64,000 nucleotides of DNA from Asterias amurensis. Its lineage: Eukaryota; Echinodermata; Asteroidea; Forcipulatida; Asteriidae. Numbering within the stretch: position 1 is the first letter of the stretch; each line of letters starts with the position of its first letter. The stretch covers positions 10,545,761-10,609,760 of the forward strand of contig NC_092656.1 of NCBI RefSeq assembly GCF_032118995.1. Direction: 5' to 3'. Below the pieces are notes generated by a model, which saw only the letters and a list, made by a program, of their open reading frames with translations, made no database searches and was not told the origin of the DNA. The translations under genes were made by a program, and so were the position numbers. Positions 8,601 through 17,100 of the stretch are shown here, piece after piece.

Positions 8601-10151
8601 TTTATAGGATTCACTACATGGAGATTTTGACACCCAGTGGCCGAAGACTCTAGGGATGTACCAGCTGTGTGCGATATTCTACATCATATTCATTGGTCTC
8701 TTACTGTACTATCTAGCTGATAATATGCTGACCACGAGCCGCTTGACACCTCAGAGGATCAAGATATGGTAAGCGTCTTCCAATCATTTTATTGAGTAAG
8801 TGATCAAATGCTTTATACCCTGCATATTACTCCCTTGCAGTTTGTACCTGGGTAAGCCCCCTAATACTAATAGAGTCAATTGACTCAAGTTGTTGTGAGA
8901 CTGGTTTTTAAGTCTAGTTTTTTACCAAGGGCTGTACTGTTGTCTTGTGTGCAGAATTAATATGAACGGGTTTGTGACATGTGAAGCTGTTTACTGTTAA
9001 GCAGCGCTATGAAATTGGGCCCTTGTGAGCATTACGTATTGTGTGAGTACCAGGTACGCATTTGAGTGTTCTGGTCAAAAACATTATTCTGAAATATGCA
9101 AAAGAGGCCAAAGGTAGTACGCATCCTGCAATTTTTTTTCGTCTGAGCTGCCCCTGTTGATTAGAGATCATGTTTTAAACAAAGGTTATGACTTCTGCTT
9201 TCTTATTCAGGGTGTCTCTATTGGTTGTTACTGGTGTGTGGAGTATACTAATGATGTATCTACTTGTGAAAGCACAGCAACTTGAGACCAAAGTCGAGTC
9301 GACTATACACTCTTTAAGCGACCATCTGGTAAGCGTTAATGTCGTCGCGTCAGTGCAAAACAATTTATCTTGGCACGTGTTTGTTTTATGTGTGCATCCG
9401 GTCAAAAAATAATAGATCTGTACATTATTTATGCGGATGTTTTGGTTCATTCCCAACTTTTTTAGTGCAAAATTTGAAACATGACTTAATTGGATTTCAA
9501 CAACAAATGGGTCTTAACATTCGAAGGAGGAATATTTTAACAGTAAAAACGTCAAATTCAAGACAATTTTGATTGAATATTATTGAAAGTCGGAAATGAA
9601 CCAAAAACATCCCCATGGCATGCAAAAATGTTGAGACCCATTTTTCTCAGAATGAAGTCAGCGAATGTTTTGGATGTTTTAAAATTTTGCACTGGAAGCT
9701 TATCAAATACAAAGTAAATTTGCACCACATGAGGTTAGAGACTTGTAATTTGTCCCCACTCACATGAGGACTCTATCTTTTTCGAAAATGGGAACAAATT
9801 TGAATTTGACATTTCCCTTGCTCTTTAAATGTATCTTATTGTATGGTCTACAGCTGTCTGTTCCAGTCGTTTTCTCACCTTCTCTTTGTGTTTTCTATCA
9901 ACCCCCAGAGTGATTTAGTCTTCTTGGACCTGAATCTTACACGCTACAAAGACGTCCTGATGTACTGGAGGATACGTTGCCTTCCCCCTACGACCACGGG
10001 TACACTCAGCATCATGGGATTTCTCCAGGTTCGAGACGTCGCCTACTACCTGCAGTATTACAGTCTGCCTGTGTTGACGGTACTACTAACTCCAGTGGTG
10101 CGTCTTGTGTTAGCAGTCAAGGAGGTCTACAGTACTAGCAAGTCCAAGTAA
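5258..10151 (+). CDS. Unidentified four-pass membrane protein, 405 aa, six coding exons
   Basis: Exons 5258-5612, 6653-6856, 7582-7718, 8608-8768, 9211-9328 and 9909-10151 join with phases 1,1,0,2,0 into 1218 nt with no internal stop. All introns are GT-AG. Residues 1-118 are polar, basic at the start (MSRILRQSPRRGLRPLREQ), rich in Pro, Asp and Ser, and probably disordered. Residues 120-160 are a charged helix (QKQKILERKHHEAKSR). Predicted membrane segments are about 164-186, 250-270, 287-306 and 375-395. The tail is short and basic (STSKSK). I do not recognise the family. The layout resembles small ER or nuclear-envelope multipass proteins, but that is only a layout argument. There is no signal peptide. 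It is transcribed toward AGTPBP1, about 4 kb upstream of that gene's start codon. Confidence 0.85.
5925..6260 (+). mobile_element. Degenerate SINE-like sequence in intron 1
   Basis: CAAGCTCTGGTGTTGG..., CTGGTCATGACACTT and GAGTACATGTAGG... match, with many changes, the head and tail of the Leu/Ser-tRNA-like SINE found at 34165 and 45826. The last part also resembles 39425-39530. Confidence 0.45.
6308..6459. mobile_element. Family D MITE, copy 3
   Basis: Same 152-bp palindrome as at 2988 and 3140 (TAGACCTTTTCGCAAATAC to GCGATAAGGTCT), in intron 1 of the four-pass gene. Confidence 0.88.
6653..6856 (+). CDS. Four-pass protein, coding exon 2
   Basis: Acceptor TTTCTCACAG|GAAGG; donor ACATG|GTAGG. 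Encodes residues 119-187: the charged helix, a glycine patch (GIGGGISLW) and the first membrane segment, VAALTGVSAALVVGVVFLF. Confidence 0.87.
7119..7492 (-). mobile_element. TTAA-B family MITE
   Basis: TTTAAAGCCATTTTACACTTTCGG at the left and GAAAGTGTCCAATGGCTTTAAA at the right. The centre carries GACACGGCGAAACGTGG and, inverted, the AACCTGTGAAAATTT block shared with family A. Confidence 0.85.
7582..7718 (+). CDS. Four-pass protein, coding exon 3
   Basis: Acceptor CTTATCAG|GAGC; donor CTAATG|GTGAG. Encodes residues 188-232, a soluble segment between membrane spans 1 and 2 (AVLDGLRSYNRQLTSFP ... AWHMAFTNLM). Confidence 0.87.
7780..7850 (+). mobile_element. TTAA-A family, right-end fragment
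   Basis: AAGTAAGGTTTTATGCTAAC through GTGTCCACTGCCTTTAA: only the last ~70 bp of the family. Confidence 0.8.
8087..8376 (-). mobile_element. Leu/Ser-tRNA-like SINE
   Basis: On the minus strand the head GTGGCCGAGCGGTTAAGAGC (A box) and GGTTCAAATCCCCAGCC (B box) form a tRNA-Leu/Ser-like structure. It is followed by CACATGTGTCCTTAAGCAA and a tail ending in ...ACTTTGATATTATC. Part of the core is deleted compared with 20823-21236. Confidence 0.85.
8608..8768 (+). CDS. Four-pass protein, coding exon 4
   Basis: Acceptor TTTTATAG|GATTC; donor ATATG|GTAAGC. Encodes residues 233-285, including membrane segment 2 (YQLCAIFYIIFIGLLLYYLA) and the connecting loop TTSRLTPQRIKI. Confidence 0.87.
9211..9328 (+). 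CDS. Four-pass protein, coding exon 5
   Basis: Acceptor TTATTCAG|GGTG; donor CATCTG|GTAAGC. Encodes residues 286-325: membrane segment 3 (VSLLVVTGVWSILMMYLLV) and an amphipathic stretch, AQQLETKVESTIHSL. Confidence 0.87.
9909..10151 (+). CDS. Four-pass protein, coding exon 6 and stop
   Basis: Acceptor CAACCCCCAG|AGTG; stop TAA 10149-10151. Encodes residues 326-405 with membrane segment 4 (LPVLTVLLTPVVRLVLAV) and tail EVYSTSKSK. The 3' part of this exon, from 10061, is duplicated twice downstream. Confidence 0.87.
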   Translation, partial: SDLVFLDLNLTRYKDVLMYWRIRCLPPTTTGTLSIMGFLQVRDVAYYLQYYSLPVLTVLLTPVVRLVLAVKEVYSTSKSK

Positions 10152-10555
10152 CTTTTGAAACTTGGCTTCTTTCATCATCGGGAACATTTCATTTTGGATA
10201 GAATGCAGAAGCGCATTGTTGATCTTGTTGGTGGAGTGTTATGATCAACAGTCTGCCTGTGTTGACAGTACTAGTAACTCCAGTGGTACGACTTGTGTTA
10301 GCAGTCAAGCAGGTTTACAGTACTAGCACGTTTAAGTAACTCTGAAACTGGGCTTCTTTCACTTGGAACATTTCAAATTAGATTTTTTAATGCAGAGAGT
10401 ATTGTTAATGTTGTTGATGGAGTGTTATAGTGTCTGCCTGTGTAGTCTACAGTACAAGCAAGCCGAAATAACTTGAAACTTGCCATCTTCCATCAGGAAC
10501 ATTTCATTTTAGATTGAGTGCAGAAGAATTTTGTTGATCTTGCTGGTGGAGTGTT
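10061..10555 (+). repeat. Tandem duplication of the terminal exon segment (three copies, ~188-bp period)
   Basis: Copy 1 starts CAGTCTGCCTGTGTTGACGG at 10061 and runs through the stop into the 3' UTR. Copy 2 starts at 10249 with the same phrase, and copy 3 near 10431. Copy 2 still codes, in a different frame from exon 6, for a 29-residue equivalent (10250-10339) of the last 29 codons with Leu-to-Val, Glu-to-Gln and KS-to-TF changes. Copy 3 has lost most of the coding part. All three keep GGAACATTTCA and TTGATGGAGTGTT-like blocks. Confidence 0.88.
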
Positions 10556-11030
10556 AGGATCGTCTTCCGACTGCTTTCTCCTAAAGACGATCAAAGCATA
10601 CGAATCTAATCGTTGGGTATAACAGCACCGGTTCTTTTTCAGAACCAACACTACCAAAAGATATATTTTCACCTTAACAGGCATGTATGCTTCTTTTTTG
10701 AAAGGGCAAGGGCACCAGACATTTTCTTCTTGGTAAAGGGCACCCTATGAGGAATTTACAAATTTCTACTGGAGCATTTCAAGGGCACCAAGGCAATGAT
10801 CAGGAGGCATGGACGCAACTGTCGTCCTTGCCTCCATGAAGTATCAGGCCTGTCACCTAATTGATTATACCAGTTGTATTTCAAATCCCTCGCTATGTCT
10901 CCAGGGGTGGATTTCACAAAGGTAGTCCTAACTTAGGACCAGTCCTATCTCTTAGCATTGCATAGGACTAGTCCTAAGTTAGGACTACCTTTGTGAAATC
11001 CACCCCTGCAGATTTTTATTGCGCAATAAA
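10152..11030 (+). other. Probable 3' UTR of the four-pass gene
   Basis: Contains duplicate copies 2 and 3, a repeat of the GGCACC/GGCATGG type (10700-10855) and a long hairpin (10902-11008). A canonical AATAAA lies at 11025-11030, and further AATAAA-like signals near 11463 and 11643. The true end is not decided by sequence alone. Confidence 0.4.
10902..11008. mobile_element. Near-perfect hairpin element upstream of AATAAA
   Basis: CAGGGGTGGATTTCACAAAG at the left is matched by CTTTGTGAAATCCACCCCTG at the right. The arms continue inward (GTAGTCCTAACTTAGGAC) to a short loop, giving arms of over 40 bp. Looks like a foldback MITE. Confidence 0.85.
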
Positions 11031-12815
11031 GGCAAACCAAAAACACCATTGGATAAAAGGAGTTGTATTCATTAAGATTTAAACAAGTATTCATTTCTTA
11101 ACAGGGGTAACATCAGAACAGATGTTTATTTATTTCCACATAAATGTGTTATTCCTAAAGTTATATTGTGTGACCAGGGTATATTATGTCCACTTTTAAT
11201 ATTTTCACAGTCGTAGTTGAGTGAGGGTGTAGCAATCAATTTAAAGATTCACCTGGCAGACCATTTGGCGCATTTTTATAAAGCACTAAGATTGATCCTA
11301 GTATGAGTTATCAACATCATCATCATAGTGATTTGTGTTTTGATATCATGCTTCAAGTTAACAAAAAAAAATGATCTTTTCCTCTTCACTTCCAGCTGTG
11401 AAAAATGTCTGTGTTGAACTTTTGTTGAAAATATTATGACATAATCACTGTTTTTAAAATGAAATAAAACTGTATTTGAAAGCCTCAATCTATTCAATTA
11501 GTACTACATGTACGGTATCTAGAAAATGAATCTTTTGATTGTTTCATACAAATATGTTTATTTTGTAAAGTAATTGCTATGTAATTATGTGAAAATGTAG
11601 ATACTTCAGCATTTGTAAATTGCATTAAAATGATTAAAAACAAATAAATTCTAGAGAGTGGAGTTTTGTTGTTGTTGCCCAAATCACCTCTTTCCTGATG
11701 CCATCTCTTGTGTCCATATTACATGTATTTAGTCAGCAATGAAGTTACATTTCAGACAAGGACAGTTATTCAAGCCTCTTTTGGATGTTAGGAATTCAAA
11801 ATTGCTGCCCTATGATACAATCCATTTGATTTTATTTAAAACAGACTAATGACCTGATGTTATTGGTGGAGATATGCCCCCCCCCCCACCCAGTTCCTCA
11901 AGCTCGCATAACGGCACTATAACTACATGTAGGGTAACATTTTAAGGGGGGGGGGGAGAGAAGAGAATCTGGCGTGTGTGTAAACATATATTGGCAGGGT
12001 GTAAATGGAAACATAGTTGTTAAAACCATCAAAATAGTCAGAGTGTGAAACATTTAACTCTGGGATCCCAAATTATGTCAAATAGGGGTGGGGCACAGAC
12101 ATTTTAGGGTTTCTCTTTTCGGGGGGGCATCGCTGCATTACTGTAATTTCAAATATCTTAGTAGTTGTTAATTAATTCATTCGTTTAATGGGTGTTTTCT
12201 ATTCATTTTGGAGCAATCTGACTGATTACATTTAAAACACAAAACTTCAAAAAGGCATCCACTGATCAATTTCCAGCAGTTGGATATGGAGTTAGAAATA
12301 CATGTAGAATAGTAGCAGGTAAGATTAGACATGCAGCTCTGCCTTTACTATCATGTGGAAAAAATATACACAACAGCGGTCACCACCAGGGCACTGTGTC
12401 GCTGAGGTCAAGCATGTACAATACACACAATCCCAACCGCAGGAAAGTTCGCCGCTCGATTGCATTGATGGTGGATGTTGACATTCGAAACACCTCTCAC
12501 CGATGGAAAAAGCCGGTAACCAATCCATTTATAATCACCTCTTCTTACTGAAATAGTGTCATTCTCATCATTCTTATGAGCTTGATTTGACATTATACAT
12601 GAGTTGTATTGTATTTATTATTTGGGTGGAGTTGTGCTGGGGATCGCGAAATTGAATTACACCGGGGCTCCCCGACTCTGGCAGTTGTTTGTTGTCGTCG
12701 TTACTCCGATCCCCCTTTTCATTCAGATCAGAATTTGCACTTGTTCTTTACGCCTACTCTTGCAAATAGATTATAACGTTATGGCTTCCGCGGTTAGTGC
12801 AATCTGCCGTTGGAT
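11031..12815. other. Intergenic, no gene seen
   Basis: AT-rich sequence with short C and G runs (11879-11888, 11944-11954) and scattered ACATGTA motifs. No open frame has recognisable similarity. AGTPBP1's real transcription start probably lies between here and 13980, but I cannot place it. Confidence 0.4.
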
Positions 12816-12942
12816 AACTTTCCGCATGGCGCCACCACTTTTTCACTCATTTTTAGAAAAAGGGATATATCAATCAGGTAAATAAGTTCCTATATTATTT
12901 CATATCAAACGAAAAAGTGGTGGCGCCATACGGAAACTTTTC
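12816..12942. mobile_element. Inverted-repeat element (GGCGCCACCACTTTTTC arms)
   Basis: AACTTTCCGCATGGCGCCAC...CTTTTTC at the left and GAAAAAGTGGTGGCGCC...GGAAACTT at the right, about 32-bp arms around an AT-rich centre. A MITE-like structure. Confidence 0.7.
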
Positions 12943-13383
12943 CAACTACATTTGAATTGTAGTAACTCTTCTAGAACTATGCGGTTTCGTTCCACTATCG
13001 TCTCCCGAAGTAATTTGTAACCATCCTCCTCTTACTTCTGTCATGTCTGTCATGTCTCACTCTCAGACAAACTTCACAGACATTGTCTGTCTTAGTTGCG
13101 ACAACTTAACCCTCCTGTCGGCAAGAGGGTTATGAATCGCATGAGTGTGATTGTGAAGTTTTGTGTTGCCACGTAAATCTCGCTGTGTTTTAATATGCGA
13201 ATGAAACTTGCAATTTCATCAATCAAATAAAAATGTCTTAATATTTGAACAGACGTGGAGGAAAGAAATCAGAAATAAAATGTAGTTTTGGGCCATGGTA
13301 CTACAATTTTTTTTTCAAATTGTAAATTGCACCATAGTCCTACCACTGTACCAGAACCATGCATGGAGGTACAACATGTATGT

Positions 13384-13541
13384 AGACCCAGTAAATGGGG
13401 CGCCGTACTCCTTTTTTATAAATTTTGTCATTATCAGTCGTTGCAGTACCCCATGTAGTTTGCTTTGGCTGGGGCGCTAGTACGACCGATAACAACAAAA
13501 TTTTGAAAAAAGGGGTACAGCGCCCCAGTTACTGGGTTTAG
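13384..13541. mobile_element. Degenerate inverted-repeat element
   Basis: GACCCAGTAAATGGGGCGCCGTACTCC near the left and GGGGTACAGCGCCCCAGTTACTGGGT near the right, with AAATTTTGT and ACAAAATTTT inside. A MITE-like palindrome. Confidence 0.6.
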
Positions 13542-13979
13542 CATGGAGGTAGAATTTGATGCACGAACATTACATTAACACAAGTTGTTGGACTGTTTTT
13601 TGCCGGTTTCTTGAATAGTACAGTTGAAATTTGTCTACATTGCCCTTGTAGCCTATGTGTTTACAATGGTGCATGAAGCTTAATATGTATTTCCCCCTTG
13701 TCAGCTGGTGAGTTAATTTCAGCAGTTGAACACTCTCTAGCTAAACCAGAACTTCCTAGGGTAAAGGTTCAAAGTTGGACCTTCTTTTGAACAGTTTCAG
13801 TTCGTGGCCCCTGTCACTGCCTATGCCGAGCATTGACAAATCATCAGGAACTTCCCTTTGCAAAATTAAAATGGCCTTGCCCTCTCACAGAGAAAATTTG
13901 TGGCCTGAAAACGATGTCATAATTTACGTATAAATCTAAGAAAACAAAGCCATTGAAAATATGTTTTTTCCCCCTGCAG

Positions 13980-14100
13980 AACAATCTGTGACTAAATAAG
14001 CAGTAAACTCAACTGTGGATTATGGCAACGGGGAACAACTTCCAAGTCAGTTGTTGAGTTTGTAACATCCTCAACGGTTGCCTCGTATTATTGCATTAAG
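13980..14100 (+). other. AGTPBP1: 5' UTR part of AGTPBP1 first coding exon
   Basis: Follows a strong polypyrimidine acceptor TTTTTTCCCCCTGCAG (ends 13979), so an upstream non-coding exon is expected. It contains an upstream ORF at 14022-14057 (ATG with A at -3 and G at +4; 11 codons, then TGA). Confidence 0.55.
14022..14057 (+). promoter_or_regulatory. Upstream ORF of AGTPBP1 (11 codons)
   Basis: ATGGCAACGGGG... to TGA, ending 43 bases before the main ATG at 14101. Its start context (A at -3, G at +4) is at least as good as that of the main start (AAG before ATGA). It should reduce or condition translation of the main frame if the leader is used as drawn. Confidence 0.5.
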
Positions 14101-14141
14101 ATGAGCAAAGCCAAGATGGAGAAAGTTTTAAGCACACCAGG
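14101..14141 (+). CDS. AGTPBP1: AGTPBP1 exon 1 (coding part)
   Basis: [13 protein letters not shown] plus GG of Gly14; donor CCAGG-GTGAGT region with GT at 14142. MSK matches the start of vertebrate CCP1, which fixes the start codon. Confidence 0.9.
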
Positions 14142-17100
14142 GTGAGTCATTTTAACATGAAATAAATCTAACAAATCTGGTACATGTAACACCCGCTTCA
14201 GACAGGCGCTCCAGAGTCGCGCCGAACCAAATTCTGAATTAAGTACATGAAAAGTTCGACATCTGAAACAGTTACATTGTAGGAGTGACTGAACGCGCTA
14301 GAAGTCGAAAGATCAACATTTGCAGTCGGTCGGAAAGTCTCTGGAGCGCCTTGGTTTCAGACGTCGATCTTGTCATGAGCCGAACCTAATGTAAATGTTC
14401 TGTTAGTTTGCCTGTCTGAAACCAAAATTGAATTGGGTCGACCTAGAGTCGCTCCTAATCTATTTGGTTCGGCGCGACTCTGGAGCGCCTGTCTGAAGCT
14501 GGTGTGATACACGTATCTTTTGTCTCTGATACACCTCCAGGGCTCATCTTTGTGAGAAACATCCACAAAACTGCAGGCTTTTAAAGTTTTGATTAAAAAA
14601 AAAAATTGGGGCCAGAATTTTGTTAGTCCTACAAGTCCAGAATCAAAATGATACAAAAGCTATCTACAGGGTGTCACAATTAAACTTTTTTTTACAATGT
14701 ATTAGAACCAAGCTCTAAGGGAAGATTTATTTCATTTGCCGTCTATTGAGGAGCCTACATATTTGGGTAATAGATACTCGACAGAATTGAAAGGACTCAA
14801 AGTCAACATTTGAATACACACAAGATGCAGTGAGGAACAGTAATTGATCAAAGACACAAGACTACCGGACTTGTCCAGTCATGCCAGTCAAATGTTTAAC
14901 TGGCCCAACACTAAAAAACACTGTCCTTAGTCCTCAGGCATGTGAGCAAGTGTAAAACCCCTGAGCCTGACAACAAGAGAATACTGGAGAATTACTTTAC
15001 AAGAAAACATCTCAAGTGTAAAACTGAAATATCAAAACTATGTTACTATTTTTGCTTAAATTTTCATGTATCTAATGGACCCTTCCCATGAAATATGCTA
15101 ATTACATTCACGCATGCGTACAGACCCTGTTGGTTGGCAAACGCCATAGAGTTGTGCACTAAGCATTGCGCAGTCGCAAGTGCGTCACGCACCCATTAGC
15201 CGTGTACAAAACAGCGCAATTTTCCCTCAATTTGCCAACCAAAACGTTAGTGCGCACGCGCTATGTGCAATTTACATATTTCATGGGAAGGGTATTATTG
15301 TAGGCCTAAATGCTCTGCATCTCTTCTGCATCAGGAGGTTCTTTAAGACATATGTACAATGTATACTATGTATTGTATGGCACATCATAATTGACCACTG
15401 TTATGAATATGATTTTGTGACCAGATCCAGAATTGGGACGCTGCTGTACTCTTTGGAGAAGCTGAACAGCTCTAGCTCTGATGATGTGGAGCAGATGCGC
15501 TATACTACGGCCAAAATATTACATTGTACTAAAGACCAAGGTAAAAAAATGAGGCACTTTTACTGAGCCTCACTTTAATACACAATACACCAGGGCCCGG
15601 TTTCATAAAGTTGTTTAGCAGAAAATACTGCTTAGAGAAATTATTGGGGTGCCGGTTGCAACATTGTAAACTTTATGGAAAGTTGGCAGGTTTCTGCTAA
15701 GCAAGATTTTGTTGTGTTTAGCAGAAACATGTTATGAGCAAACAATTTCAGAACAGACATGACAGAAAACCTAAAATAACACATGTTTTAAACTTTTGAA
15801 CTGTAACTGTTTACACTACAGAAGAAAAGATTTCATGGTAATTATGTTTGTTGACATAAAGTTCAGCAAAGCAAACTAAGTGATAACTAAAAGAAAACAT
15901 GTACAGTACATAAAACCATGGAGGTACACGTAGAACGCAACTAGTTTGCAGATCATCACCCTTATATAAAAATCCTCTTTTTATTTTTTTTCTAATGCCG
16001 TTGAAAACTAGAAAATACAGTACGAAGAAGGTGTGTGAAATGTACTTGAATTGCAGTTCCTCACTGTTTTCTTGTACAAACAAAGTTGCATACGTGTTTG
16101 AAAACACAGTAATTCAAATATCAGAACGATTACAGTTTCAAAGACTTTAGGCCAAACAAAATAAAATTATGTTGTGTTTACGGTAACGGCCTGAAAAAAT
16201 TCCAGGTAGGTAGATAGGAAAATATAATATATATATATATAGATATTTTTTTTTAAGTTCTTGAATTTGGAGGTATTTGTTAATATTTTGGAACAAGTTT
16301 TGATATCGCCATGATTTTCGTAAAAATGCATTATACTGGTAAGTCGTGATAAATAGTTTTATAAGTGAGGAAACATGTTAAAATTTTCATTTTAAGTTTT
16401 ACCAACTCACAAAATATTTAGAAAAAAAGTTTTGAGGTCGACAATTTGGCCGCAAAAAAATGAGGTCGGTCGGGTTACCGTAAACACAACGTTTATTTTG
16501 TTTGGCCTTAAATTTCTGACATTACCTGTAATGTACAGTATGTGTTGGCTAAACCGACAATAGAATATAGAGTCTATCAACAGGGTTGATACTCTTCTGT
16601 ACACAAAGAAAGCCACTTGAGATAACATTGTCATCGGATTTAAATTGTCCAAAGTACAGCAGTTAATGTGTGATGTGATGACAATTGTTCGCAAAAGGTT
16701 AGATAATTTAGGCATGCAGTGCTCTTGATCATGTTTATTATATACAGGTCTGGAATTTCACTAAGGCCACAACGGCCATTGCCTCCATTCCCCTGGTTTT
16801 AGCCTTGGTGCCCCTTTAAAACTTTCCCATAGACTTCATGATTTTCTTATGGAAGTGCCCTTTGCCGAATGAAAATGGACTTGCCCTCTCAAAGATGAAA
16901 TTCCAGGGCTGTGTATAGCATCAACAAGGGAATACTTTGCTTTACTTTTAGCGGTTGGGGAGTCTATTCTTTGACAAGCTTGGCCCACTTTCAAAAAGCT
17001 GCTAAGGCATGTAAGGAGACAAATCTTGCTGATAAACAGACACTTGAATACTGCACACACTTCACTTGCTGTACTGAAAATATATATAATGAATTTTTTT

